From the NCBI GenBank assembly GCA_902806595.1, contig CADCXC010000044.1, positions 124,001 to 188,000 of the forward strand: a stretch of DNA of 64,000 nucleotides, read 5' to 3'. Every line of letters starts with the position of its first letter. Within the stretch, counting starts at the first letter, position 1. Shown piece by piece: positions 11,605 to 24,000 of the stretch. The notes beneath the pieces are model-generated. The model made no database searches. It saw only the letters and a list, made by a program, of their open reading frames with translations, and was not told where the DNA came from. This DNA is from Pyrenopolyporus hunteri. Lineage: Eukaryota > Ascomycota > Sordariomycetes > Xylariales > Hypoxylaceae. The position numbers were made by a program, and so were the translations under genes.

Positions 11605-12698
11605 CGTCGGCGGGTTGTCGCGATGGATCCTAATGTTAACATGCGAAATGGCGGCGCGGAGAAGAATGGTGATGTTGTTCGATCACGGTATAACAGTAAT
11701 ACATATCAATGTAAGGTATTGTATTGTACATGTAGGTTAGATGCAGTTATATTATCTACCCAGGTACGATACAGGGCCCCCTTGCCAAGAGCGTTGATAA
11801 CATCGAAAGCTCTTATCTCTGACTCGAATCCTTCCGTTTGCCTTAGGTAAATAGGGGCAGCTCAAACGTTCTAGATATGTTAGTTAAGACCTATCAGCGC
11901 CCCCCGCCGTTGGAGCTGAAGGTTTAATTACTCTTTGCTAGTCTCGAAGTGGTATCGTGCTGCTCGGTGTCGATTCTTGTTACGGACGTCTTAACCTCTA
12001 AGAAGTGAAGTCTGTATCTACATGTACCAGCTTGCGAGGTACCTACCTAGGTATAGGCTGGACGAAGTTGTAAATACGATTCCCTGCTTATCTTCTACAT
12101 AGTATAATATGGGGTAACCAGAAGCAGGTATAAGAGCGAGGGGTGTACCGTACGAGGTATATAGTATGATTATTGTACAGACTACGAACACATACTGTAT
12201 ATGTACTGTAATACAACATAAATCCACTCCGTCGCAGCAACTCTTCATTCGCCAATACTCGCTTCTCTCCATACTTTGGAGGAATATAATGTGAAGAGAC
12301 GTTACACAGCATCCTACCCCTTAAGAGTTGCAAGATGGCAACAGAACCAGTCGTGCGCCCTGAAAGCCCGACATAGAACTTAAAGCGTCCTAGTAAGAAA
12401 AAAAAAATTAAGAAATAAAAGAAAAAACACGTATTTATAGTTGACGAGGGGATCTTCGTTGAATAAAAAGTCCGAGGTTGATCATGGTCCGAATCGGCCC
12501 TCCGCAAAGTTCCCCGCACGCTACGAGTCGCCGTCTTATACATTACCTAGCGAATACTTATCATATGAGCATCGGCAGCTTATATTGTGCATTGTCCCGA
12601 TGGCGCGTTCTGATGTAGTCGCTAACGTCTAACGAGATACTCCTGTAGGTTCTTATATAGACACAAGAATATCAGGAAAGTCGGAATAAATCACAGCC
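11605..12698. other. Divergent intergenic between permease and SDR
   Basis: About 1.1 kb between divergent genes. It contains AGGTACCTACCTAGGTA at 12037-12053 and an A-rich tract near 12405-12425. A TATATAG element at 12654-12660 is about 40 nt before the SDR ATG and may be its TATA box. No coding region is supported. Confidence 0.5.
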
Positions 12699-13567
12699 AT
12701 GGCTCCTCAACCTCGTCTAGAAGATAAGGTCGCCATCGTAACCGGGGGAGCCTCAGGATTCGGACGTGGCATCGCAGCTAAATTCGTCGAAGAAGGAGCT
12801 CGCGTCATTATCGCTGACCTCTCCGAAGACGCCGGTCGGGCGGCAGCCCAGGAGCTAAGTTGCAGCTTTGCGACGGCCGACGTAACAAAACGAGAAGATT
12901 GGGAGCGTCTTCTCAAGACGGCCCTAGACGCATTCGGCCAGCTTGACATCGTGGTGAATAATGCTGGGGCCACCTATGTCAATAAGCCGACTGAGGAAGT
13001 GACTGAGAAGGACTTCGACCTCGTTATGAACGTCAACGTCAAGTCCATCTATATTTCCACCAACGTCATCCTCCCTTATTTCCTCGAAAAGAACAGGCCG
13101 GGGAGCTTTATCCAGGTCGCCTCCACCGCGGGTGTCCGGCCCCGTCCGAGACTGACCTGGTATAATGCCTCAAAAGCAGCCGTAATTAACGCCACCAAGG
13201 TATGACGAAGCATAACAGCCGTTGTCCTCTTCCCAGTACACGCCCCACTTCAGTCTGGAAGCATATGGAATTCTAGAGACGTGAGTTGCTAATTATAGAT
13301 CTACGGCAGACAATGGCCGTCGAGTATGGGCCTCAGCAGATCCGCTTCAACGCAGTCTCTCCGGTGGTGGGAAGCACGGGCATGACGCACCTGTTCATCG
13401 GAAAGCCTAACACGGCTGAGAATCGCAAGGCTTTCGAGTCCGTGATACCGCTAGGCAGGGGCTCAACTCCGGAGGACGTCGCGAACGCCTGCTGTTACTT
13501 GGCCAGCGACGAGGCCGCCTTCATCACTGGTGTCAACATCGAGGTGGACGGAGGTAGATGTGTGTAA
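12699..13567 (+). CDS. Classical short-chain dehydrogenase/reductase (SDR)
   Basis: NAD(P)-dependent oxidoreductase, 252 residues, the classical SDR length. Exons 12699-13199 and 13310-13567 join in phase 0 as NATK|TMAVEYGP, using acceptor ggcag at 13309 rather than the earlier tatag at about 13299. The Rossmann glycine motif TGGASGFG is at residues 15-22, Asp40 follows strand 2 (IIADLS), suggesting NAD preference, NNAG at 87-90, and the catalytic Ser142, Tyr155 and Lys159 (YNASK) are present. The C-terminus ends GVNIEVDGGRCV, as in 3-oxoacyl-ACP reductase/glucose dehydrogenase-like members. The ATG lies in a good context (cagccATGG). Substrate unknown. The neighbouring permease is divergent, so co-regulation is possible but unproven. 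Confidence 0.92.
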
Positions 13568-14151
13568 AGAAGCCTTCCCTGGATAGTTTGATATTCCAAT
13601 TGAATACGCATACATCGCGACGGAATTCAACGGCTCTTCAATCCGAAGTTAATGCGCGAGAACTGAACCCGCGCTGACGGAGAGATGAGTCTTTTTTCAT
13701 TGGTTGTAGTTGGTGCAATATTCAGTTCATATATGTTCGCATGGAGTAATCGGAATAGAACAACACCTGGTAGCTTTGAAGTTCCGAAGCATCAATTCAC
13801 ATTCGTACTAGCATCCCGGAGCTCTAACATGCCATTACCAGTTGCATACCCCGAACAAGAAACCAATGCGAGAAACCGAGGCGCGTCTTGGCCGTTTCTG
13901 GCCGTGATATCCGCGCTGCCTCCCACGTATCCGTCTTCAAGGTTCTCCTATTCTTGGTCACCTGCAGGAAGCGCCCTGGTTTCCGGTGCGGTACGTAATA
14001 TGAGCGCACCCGGCGAGACGGGTTGCGGTATTTGGCGTTTCTTGGTATATCAAATATATCAAATAGGTTGTATTATCGACCTGCCAAATAAGTGCGCTTT
14101 CAGACATCCTTCCGGGAATTGCCTCTTTCGGACAGCTTACGACCTCCTTTT

Positions 14152-14179
14152 CCCCACAGATACCCCACGAACACCCCAG
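14152..14179. promoter_or_regulatory. Cluster of three CreA/Mig1-type sites
   Basis: CCCCAC at 14152-14157, CCCCAC at 14163-14168 and CCCCAG at 14174-14179 each match the complement of the CreA consensus SYGGRG, at a regular 11-bp spacing (about one helical turn). They lie about 390 nt before the AA9 ATG. CreA represses cellulolytic genes on glucose in filamentous fungi. Binding here is inference. Confidence 0.5.
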
Positions 14180-14451
14180 AAGCCAGGGCGCGCCCACGCA
14201 TGCGTACCGACAGATTCGCGTTCTCTCATATAATAAACTCGCTCCGTCGCAACCAAGACCGCCGACGATGGAACGACGGTCCGCTAGAGCTTCCCTCGAA
14301 ACCCCGAGTTGGAGGAACTCGGTTCGAGTGGTGGAAGAACAGAGGCGAAACGACTGCTCGTAACGGCTTTCGCGACATCGCCCACGTCTGTGATGTGACA
14401 TCACTCATACCGTGGCTCCGGGCTACCGGTAGTTGGTAATATGTAGGTGTA

Positions 14452-14460
14452 TATATAAAT
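14452..14460 (+). promoter_or_regulatory. TATA box of the AA9 gene (TATATAAAT)
   Basis: A strong TATATAAAT stands 104 nt before the AA9 ATG at 14564, a normal distance for fungal secreted-enzyme genes. Confidence 0.6.
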
Positions 14461-14563
14461 AGGCTCCTCGCCTTGGCGACAGGCACTGAGACAACTCAAC
14501 CGCAACGCGATCATCGTCAAGGCTGTAGACTCGGAAATCTCAAGATCCTCTCTCTCGCTCATC

Positions 14564-15721
14564 ATGAAGAACCTCGCCAACATCGCCCTCGCTGCTGCGC
14601 TTGCCGCCAACGGCGCTTCCGCTCATTACATCTTTCAGCAGCTTTCCGTCGACTCTACAAAATATGCGCCGTTTGAGTACAGTACGTCTCGGGATGAATC
14701 CTGTTCAACCAAGTATTGAAAAGGGGTGGTGAGGCTAACATAATCCTTATGTGAACAGTCCGACAGAACAGCAACTACAACTCTCCCGTCACAGGTAAAT
14801 TTTCGATTATCCTTTCCTCAGCTCTTGCTAACAAGTTTAGACCTCGCTTCGAACGACCTGAGGTGCAATGTTGGCGCGAGTGGCGCCAATACCGAGACGG
14901 TAGATGTGAAGGCTGGCGAATCGTTCACTTTTACTCTTGATACGGTATGCATCCCACAGAAGCTTTAAGCATTCCACTCATTTATCACGCGCTGAAACTA
15001 ATTTATTCGATAGCCTGTGTACCATCAAGGACCGGTTTCCATGTACGAAAGCATCTACGGACCTTGGTCTCAAAGCCTAGACTAACGGAGCACTAGTTAC
15101 ATGTCGAAGGCCCCCGGTGCTGCTTCGGACTACGACGGCAGCGGTGAATGGTTCAAGATCAAGGACTACGGTGAGACATCTTACGCTCTGGGCCTACAGC
15201 TCCTTCAGTTGCTAACCCTCGGCTCTAGCCCCTGACTTCTCCAGCGGACAGGCTGTGTGGGATATGGCCGGTAAGCATCCATTGCACTCGTATATGAGTT
15301 CTTATTCTATTGAACGCAAGCTTATGCCGCTATTAAGGCTCGTACACGTACCAGATCCCAACCTGCATCGAGGACGGCGAGTACCTTCTGAGGATCCAGA
15401 GCTTGGCCATCCACAACCCGTGGCCGGCTGGTATTCCCCAGTTCTACATCTCCTGCGCCCAAGTGAGGGTCTCCGGCGGTAGCGGCAGCTACAACCCCAA
15501 GACCGTGCGTATCCCTGGTGCCTTCAAAGATACGGATCCCGGATACACCGCCAACGTGAGTTCTCCGATACCCAATATGAGCAGGGCGATAGATAGACTG
15601 ATATCTCTTAGATCTACAACAACTTCCACAGCTACACCGTCCCCGGCCCAGAGCCAGTAAGTCGCCCCGGACCGCATGTATACAAGCTGAATTAGCTAAC
15701 CCTTCTCAGTTGACTTGTTAA
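14564..15721 (+). CDS. AA9 lytic polysaccharide monooxygenase (former GH61), secreted
   Basis: Copper-dependent oxidative cleavage of cellulose or hemicellulose outside the cell. Nine exons: 14564-14681, 14759-14794, 14841-14944, 15014-15042, 15097-15170, 15229-15270, 15338-15555, 15612-15656, 15710-15721; 225 residues. The signal peptide MKNLANIALAAALAANGASA ends before His21, which becomes the N-terminal copper-binding histidine (HYIFQQLSVD). The second copper histidine is His90 in PVYHQGPVSIYMSKAPG. His160, Gln169 and axial Tyr171 (AIHNPWPAGIPQFYISCAQV) complete the active site. Cys60, Cys144, Cys174 and terminal Cys225 could form the disulfides. Every junction keeps frame, and the last exon (12 nt) supplies the family-typical ending LTC. 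No CBM1 is attached. CreA-type sites and a TATA box lie upstream. Confidence 0.95.
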
Positions 15722-17600
15722 GTCGTCTTTGACACCCAGTGGCTCCATTCGCGAGTTTAGGATAGAGGGGCAGGTGTAGGTTATACTTAGCATAGCATTA
15801 TCTTCATAGTAAATATTGATCATATTCAATTCAGAAGATTCACAGCGGGACGTCACAGAGTGAAAATATACATAGTTTAGGTATTAAAGGTATCAGTAAC
15901 CTATCAGCGAGTCTTGCTAATTTCCACATTTGTTTCCGTTGAACTACAGACTAGACAATTCAGAACATATATGATAAGCGTCAACTCCAACAGTATGTTT
16001 TTGTTAGACTTTGGATCCTCTAGAAATTTACAAATTTTTATCGACAAAGGGGAGATCGAATGAGAATAGGAGACTCGCAGATAATCGTTTTTAACAAGCG
16101 AAATAGATTTGACGCGACTAATCCCTCGTTCGTCTTGGGCCACCAAACAACCTTCAACAAGTATACTTCGGCCTCAATAAGCGTTCACTCAGACGATAAT
16201 TCTCACCTTATTCATCTAAATTCATATCATCAGCCACCGTCGTCCATAGGAGTAAATATCAGACGAATAAAGGGGCAGAATATGGCAGTTTATTCGTTGA
16301 GGATGACAGAGCCGTTCAAGAGGGAATCCGAGGACATCGAGTTAGGCTTAGAATAAACTACTATCATCCCTAGGCTATCCCTATCTATGAAATAGAGTTT
16401 TCCATTTGATTAGAATAGGGCTATTGTATATTCAATCGCGTTGGATTCCTCTATTAATGGGAGTAATATCTCTAAGTTTCTGTCCGCTATCTTGAAGTGT
16501 TATGAAGACGATACTAAGATCTGGGCTTTTATTATTACCAATAACATCAGAATCTCAAAACATAATGAAATAAAGCATACGGGGGTATGGGATAGTGATA
16601 AGTCTATAGTGACCTTTAGAAGAACAGGCGTTGGAGTTGGCTAGTTTCTGTGCCCAATAGCCTAAAGCATAATGCTGCGTCTTGATAGATGCAGTGCAAC
16701 ATGACGGGTAACTTCTTATGATAATGAGAAGCAGGAAAGCATCTAAAATTTCTACTTAAGTTGGTTATATCTCGGGCCTATGCGAAGGACTGACGGAGTC
16801 AAGTGTATTCAATAACTACAGATACCTACATAAAATAAACCATAATAAATAGTCTTATATCGAACGTGACTATGCGGAAGAATGACACTTCATAATATCA
16901 TAGGCCCTTTAAAGCCTGTATAACCAATTTCTCTAGATGTAGTCGTAATTCTAATGCTACTTCTAATGCTACTATTATTTTAATGGATATTTACCGTCTT
17001 CATTTCAAAGTAGTACTTAGCGGAGGGAGTCTAACGGGCTCACTTATTCATAAACTTAATATCACAATTACCAACGGATCTCGATTTACGAGAACTTAAG
17101 ACGAAGGGACAGAGGGTCCCACAGCCGCTGATTGCAACAAGAATAGTTAGATTATTCGCACCAGGGCTGAGTAGGACCCCAACCTCGCCACCGCCTCCCT
17201 CACCGGTCGCCGGCCCATCATCAGTCCGCCGTCGAGAGAGTAACTCGTCTCAAATAAACAGATGATTAACACACACTTCCACCCATCTCTCCACCAGTCT
17301 GTCCCCCCTATATTCCTTAATACCTACACAACAAAACGCCTCAAAATGATAAACTAGAAAAACTGACGGACCACGCAATTCGTCTGCCCACGGTGGCAAA
17401 TTTTCGACGCCACAGGCCGCGGGAGAAAGAGGCGTCATACCGGTGCGGCTTCGAGTGTGATACAGCCCCCTCCCATATCCCTCTCGCACTCCCTCTTTCC
17501 TCTCTTTACTTCTGACTCCCCTCCACCCGGCCGCAAAACCAGACCACACGCGCTCGCACAGACAGAGATGTGGAAATAGGCCGAAAGCGCGGAAGCGAGG
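15722..17600. other. Gene-free AT-rich intergenic DNA
   Basis: No supported gene. Two short plus-strand frames (16060-16356 and 16441-16644) sit in moderately AT-rich sequence and do not resemble any family I know; they could be decayed element DNA but show no diagnostic motif. The right third (17160-17600) is C-rich with polypyrimidine stretches. Confidence 0.45.
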
Positions 17601-18050
17601 GGAAGCGATCGGGAAGTAGGTAGGCTGTTAGGTAGGTAGGGAGGTATGGGGATGACATACGTACATACATTCCCCATACCTACCTACCTACCTACGTACA
17701 TACATACGACACATACAATACAGACGGACAGGCAGCCGTCACGCGCCGGGCGGAGTGGACTAATGGACCCTCCCCCCAATTCCGAATCCGATCACATGGC
17801 CCCTCGCGGACGCGACGACGGGGCGTAGGACCATGGGGTTGCGGGTGTGGATGGGTTGTGTATATATGTATGTAAGGTATGTAAGTATGCACCCCGGCCG
17901 CACACCCACACGCACACACACACACACCCACAATAACCCACTTATACAGACACACTTACATGCATACGTCCGTGGATACATAAATAGGTATATACATACA
18001 TATGCCGGGGAGGGGCAGGGATTTCGGACTACATATTTTGCATATTGAGT
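17601..18050. repeat. Low-complexity block: GGTA/TACC, TATG and CA repeats
   Basis: The block has GTAGGTAGG and TACC arrays (17615-17710), alternating TATG/CATA stretches (17855-17890, 17945-18005) and a CACACA run (17905-17928). Frames crossing it translate to periodic low-complexity peptides, so no gene is called. Confidence 0.75.
17631..17692. repeat. Foldback: 22-bp inverted repeat with 18-nt loop
   Basis: The arm 17631-17652 (GGTAGGTAGGGAGGTATGGG plus GA) is the reverse complement of 17671-17692 with one mismatch. The spacer TGACATACGTACATACAT separates them. It would form a strong hairpin or cruciform in DNA or RNA. Confidence 0.75.
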
Positions 18051-21000
18051 GCATACACCAACTATCTTCGTGGTTAATGGATTTATACATACTGTGTTGT
18101 GCGTAGACTTATGTCTCTCTTCGCGTCTTCTGTCTCTTACGCCCAGTTTTAAGATGCCGTCAGAAGCTTCAAGAAGAGGTTCTAGGTAGAAGTAGTGGTG
18201 GACTGCAACCAGGCACGGATGTCGGTGACGCGGCTGGGGCTGTGCCTACTAAACATCTGTGCTCTTACTAGGCTAACTCGAGGATCTAGGAGGTCGGAGT
18301 TTAGAAAAGAGGGCTCCCGCGGGTGTTCTATAATGAAATGTGTCAGATAGACTAACACATAACAGAAACAGGAAACTCTGGTTAGCCTTGAAAACAGGTA
18401 TATCTTGATGTCGAAGTCTTTTATTGGACGGTTCGGTATAGCCCGCCCACGCCGGCCTACCGCCTGATTCTGAAACTCTTCGTTCTCTGCCACAACCCAC
18501 TTAACATGCAGCCTGATCTTGTATAACAAAGGCACTGGCGTTCGTAGTGTTACATACCATTTACAGACATCCTGTATCCAGTGGCGGCAGCGTGGTTGAT
18601 GGCAGCGCCACCATAATGTATGTTGTCATATGTTTCTCATGATTTACACGGGCTCGTCGAGTTTTTTATATTTTGTAGGATGATCTTCCAAGTCGTCTCC
18701 GAATAGGCAGGTCGAGCGCTAGCATCGCCGCCGGGCCCGACAAAATCCACCTTTTGCTTATACGAGTCCAGATTGCCCACCTTCCTCCCGCGGACGCATC
18801 ACCCTTGACAACATCTGCACGTCATGGAGACCGCAGCGACGAGCAGTGCCTTTTCCCTTACTACCACAATCTTTATTCATCGAATACCCTGTAAGTATGA
18901 AAGTTGTTAACAGTTTTTAATTAGTACGTTAGGAAGAAATTGAATCTCCTAGATAAATGAATATAGACTTAGGTTGATATGTTACAGTCGTATAGGTGTT
19001 GGTTATAGTTGCGCCTTAGTCGCTTACAAACCTAACCCGAGACTGGAACGGCATCGAACACCTACGAGTGTACGATACGTGGAGTAAAGTAGTGAAAAGG
19101 ATATATATTCTTCGTGGCGTATACGGCAGATATGACGGGCTCTGGGACGCGTCTTGAACGCACTACGGGTGCAAGCGCTTGCGTATGTCTCATCGTATTC
19201 TAATGCATGTGCGTGGCTGGTGGAGGGCTACTGTGGGGATGGTGCATCATGAGATAGCTGGGCCAAGCTCGAGAGGGTGCAGGGGATCCATTTCTAGGCT
19301 GCGCGAGACGGGGTGGAATCTCGCAGATCATAGGATCTCGACGGTCTTGACGGTCGATCAGATTGCACCCTTGCAGAACCGAACCCTGTTCGGATAATCG
19401 GGAGACGAGGATAGTCTGTTGCACTGCAGCGGAGAGAAAAGGGTGTCTAGGATGTTTAAGCATAAGACAGAGGCGTCATGGGATGTAGGCTCATTTTGGT
19501 GCGAGGTATACGGAAATGGAAACAAGCGGACGATCCTTCGGTGAAACATCATAAACCCAATATGAGGGGCTCTGAGTTCGAAGTAGCTGGTATTCTGGTA
19601 TTAGTCTTATAGATTTGGGAATAGATGTAGTTTCGTTTGGCAAGCGGATACTCAAGCGCTTATCCATGGGGCTCTCGGCCTTTATTCCAAGTAGATGCCT
19701 GCCTGATAAGGTAAAATAGATTTCGTCGAGTTATGATCTTGGACAATATCGATTGGGTGGACTAAGAGAAGCTAGTCGATCAGGAAGTAAAATAATCAGT
19801 ACTTAGTCAATAAGCTGAGCGCCGTCAAATGGACTTTTAGGTAAACATAAGTACCTAGCTATAGACGAAACGAATATGGCCTCTGTAGGCTATACTTTGA
19901 AGTTGTACGCGTTAGAAGTATAGCCTGGCGAACAGGAGAGCGGGATGCCATATGCAGAAGGATGCATGAGAGGTACATGTAGGTAGTTGACAGGGACTCA
20001 GGAGGGTGTGGGGACTTAATGTATAGTGACTTGAAGTGGTGAGCGTGGTTGATTGGTGATTCGTCAACCAGAAAACGGTGTGGCCACACCGCGAACATAT
20101 TAGGAACAGTGGCTGACTGAGCGTACGTAGAGGGTTAGGCTCATACTCGCTTGAGCAGCCGAATAATCTCGGGAATGCCTTCGTCTTTGGGGGTCATGGG
20201 AAGCGAGCGATGTCGACGGGGAGGCCCTCATCTTTTTGGGGTCGTATAATCTACAAAAGAAAAAGCAACACATGAATTGGATATAAACATGAACGTGTTC
20301 ATATGACTTTGCGTTGCGAGTCTAGTAAGCAACCAGTTTAGCGCTTAGTCTCTCTATAAATCTTCTAGTCGTGACCCGGAATAGCCACTATGCTAATCCG
20401 CCAACAGGATAGACAAACGTTCAAGTTTATCGCCTAGCGAGAGGATCTTGGGCTGTGTGGCTATTAACCCCCGCAGTACTGAGATTACCTAGGTAGGTAC
20501 CTAGGCACATAAGTTGCCCAGAACGCCTCCTAGACAGTGTTCCAAGGTTGTCTAAGGCAATGATAATGTTTGTTTAAGAGCTTCGCTAAAGACTTGCATG
20601 TGTAGTTGCGTTGAGCTGGGTGAGGAGACTTACATGATTGGCTGGCCACTTTAGCAAGCGTCAGGAAATAAAGAACAAAATGGACAGGGCTTGGCAAATT
20701 TTGGTCATACGAAGGCTATGGACGCGTGAGAATGAGTAGAATAGTCGGCTCATAAAGGGTCGAACGGTAAGGACGTGGATGGCTGACCCCTTTACGAAGA
20801 CGAGCCCCAAGACGAGGGTTGGCTCCACAAACGGAGGAGGTTAATATCTAGTTGTTGCCCTGGCTTTGCCCGGATGTTCACTTCGAGGACGCTTAGCTGT
20901 CGGTGGTCGATGGAAAAGGAGAGGAATGACGAAACTAAGACGTGATGGGCGGACAAGAGAGGCGCGGCCTTGCTCAGCTAGGTTGTTAGAAACTCAAGGC

Positions 21001-24000
21001 GAGAGAGCTAGGAGACGATGTCTCGGCCTAAACCCGTGCGAGTGGCTTTTGCTCTCCACACAGCGCACATAGTCGCCGGTGATCATGTCGAATCCCCGAC
21101 CTAGCTGGCCCCAGTTGCCCCAGATAACCTTTCTCCATCATCGGCAGTTGAGCGGTTAGTTTGAGATCATGGTCTCCCGGGGCCAGAAGCGGATGAGCAC
21201 GTAGCGAGTTCTGAACAGGGTGAGGAGCGGGATGGACCATGAACCATGACAGTAAGGAGATAACGTAGTATCTACCACCGTGCTGACCTCTATAGTGAAA
21301 AACAACCCTGTCTCCGATCACTGTCTGGTGATGGAGCTCTGCCATAGATGGGGGGTGTATCCCGGTCGTAGGCCGAACTCCATTAGGGGTATGTAGACAT
21401 TAGGTACGTTTGTGTGTTTCGTTACATGCCCGGGATGTGAGCTGTATATTGTTAGGTGCCATGTATCACCACTCCTAAGGTAAAATAACATACCGTGTTT
21501 GGAGTGGAAGTGTGTGTGTATGTTATTTGTAGGCACATATGCGTTATGTGGGAGGAGGTGAAAAGGTGGAGGAAAACTGGAAGCATTTGAAGCGAAAGAA
21601 GCGTGTGGTGGATAAGTGGGATCCATAGTCCATACCTGCAGCAGAGAAGAGGTAAGTACTTACACGTACATGATTAGCTGGGTGAGTACAAGTACATCAA
21701 TATGTACATGTATTTCTTAAAGACGCGAGAGGCGCCAATCAAATTCACTGACGGTGGACCACGCCGGGCGGTTATCGCAGCACGGAGACTGAGATAACCC
21801 GGATGAGGGGTCGAATTGGATTGGCCCACTGCCAGTGGCCCAGAGGTGCCTGTCAGCTACGGTACCGGTAGGTACTATGCACATATGTACCCACTCTTGT
21901 TGGGAGTGTCCCAACTCCATTCTTTTTAGCCTCTCTATAGTAATGCGCCACGGCCGCCACAAGGAGGGGTGGAAGAGGGTCCAAGCGTATAAACGTTACT
22001 ACATTAGGTGGTAGTAGTGAGGTGGGTACCTAGGTTCGTTAGAAGGTACCTTAATTATCGTATTTCAGGTATGGATGTTACCTAAGACCACTAAAGGTTT
22101 GGTGCCGGTCCATCACATTAACGTCAATCATCTCAACTTTCTTCTTATTTTAAACCGTTACCAGGTTTCTGTTCAGCTCTTGGTATCACGAGCCAACAAT
22201 TGCAGCTTGGGGCCACCTTGGGCATTGTTACTCGCGCGTAAACCCTCTCTCCCTCCATATTCACCATACCATACAAGGTACCTACAATACCCGACAAATG
22301 GCATCACCATCTGTCGGATATCTCGGTCTGTAGATCGGTTCTCTAGATTGACGTTGATGGGCATTTCCCATAATCGTATCACGCCGCTTCGCTAGTGCGA
22401 ATAAAGGGGACCTCGTGGCAGCCCTCCGATGCAACAAGATGTCAAGCTAGAAGGCTGAAACGCTTCCCCGGTTCGTTAATGCCCTCAGGTCATTGGGCTA
22501 TACTATTCGTGGCTGGCCTCGCTTTTCAATCCGGACCATTTATTCCAGCTGGACTTCCTACGATATGACCGGATTCTTCGACTTGCGTCGGGTGCTCGCC
22601 GACTGCCCCTCAAAGGAGGAGGGCGCCATCAGAATCTCTTCTTCGGCTATCGGTTGGATGGTAGGTAGGTCCGTATCTATCGCCCAACCCCCTCCAAAGC
22701 CAGGTATTATGGGCAGGTATTATGGGGTGGGCGGAGGCGCAAAACGCGATACGCGGTGTGTGCTGCGTATGTGGATGCCTGCGTACGTAAATGCGTGTGT
22801 GGTCTGTCCTGGTCTCACTTACACGAGGAATGACAGAAGCATGCGAGCCATAGCTGCAGTCGCCACTTTGCGCCATCGTCACCCACCGACGCAAGGAGCG
22901 GTTGAAGATAAACTTGGGATCGACGTTGAATCCGGGACATGGACGGGATAGGTAAATCTCGACTTCGCTTCCCGTTGACGGGTTTCGTGTGTCGGGCATA
23001 TCGACATAGATACCCACATATGATTTATGCGGCAACTGTTCCAAGCCTGTGCTACAGTGTAGAGAGAGGCTCAACGGGAGGCACTTGCTACACACCATGC
23101 CATACGTCATGCTTCGTCTAGGTTTACACGCCGCCTCTCCAACACGGCGGTCGACGTACATGTAGTCTACTAGTGCTCACTCGTACCGTGCCATATGACA
23201 CCTTGCGGACATAAATAAACCATTTAGGGCGGCCCCCAAGCGAAGGCTTCTGGGGAGACGAGGGCTAAGTTGCTCTAGGTACCTAGTTTCCAGATCCGCC
23301 TCCTTGGGACGTCCCAAGTCTCATCTTGCCTGTCTATAAGCGTCGACTTGCATTGAAGCGATTCCGTCAACTCCTTACATGCCGGGTGTCGACATCCCGC
23401 GAAATCCATTAGGTTGTCCATTTGATACAGCTTTGGCCGCAGCTAAGCGTGTCGTCGCTGATACTAAGTACTGTACATAGAAACAGCAGCCTTCAACCTC
23501 ACGAAATACGGATAGGCGACAAGAATTTGTCCAGGCGTGCGGCAACCAAGAGCAATCCATCAATCTCGCCACTTCTCTATCTGATATGTCACTTAACTCG
23601 ACTTTCCACTAAGGCAAGTTGCTAAACACGGACGCTTCGGGACGGGCACGACTGGGCGACACCTGTCTTACCGGCCTCGAGTCCGTTTACAGGTTACACC
23701 TTGCGCGCATTATTTAAACCTCCATTACTTAGTCGACGCAGCTCGACACAGCACCATCAACCCACGCACTTCGCCGTCCAAAATTAGAGAAAGCCTAGCC
23801 ACCATTGCAATAAACTAGAGTGAGCCAATTGTGTCTGGTTACGGCGTGTCCGGTCCGAGGGAATGTCTTGTTATGATGGCTTATGCTGAATTGATGCATC
23901 TGACACTTTAAAGAAGTTTAGAAAACAAGGGCACGCGCTGTCGCGTCATATTTTAGACTAATCCTCAGCTTCCCTGGTCCTTTAAGAGACGATCCATCTC

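Larger units (their letters stand above)
13568..14563. other. Intergenic; AA9 promoter region
   Basis: Roughly 1 kb. A 182-codon frame at 13685-14233 runs through it but its sequence resembles no family, has random composition and overlaps opposite-strand frames, so I treat it as chance. The right half holds CreA-type sites and a TATA box for the AA9 gene. Confidence 0.5.

Noticed and set aside
13685..14233. 182-codon open frame on the plus strand between SDR and AA9
   Set aside because: No family signal, composition random, overlaps AA9 promoter elements and several opposite-strand frames.
16060..16644. Plus-strand frames possibly from a decayed retroelement
   Set aside because: No reverse transcriptase, integrase, protease or transposase motif, and no terminal repeats seen.
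17250..18050. Several frames with Tyr/His/Thr-periodic sequence
   Set aside because: They translate microsatellite DNA (CACA, TATG, GGTA) and are not genes.
22610..23161. 183-codon minus-strand frame opposite a 152-codon plus-strand frame (22493-22951)
   Set aside because: Two long overlapping antisense frames without any motif; neither has coding-like composition or splice context.
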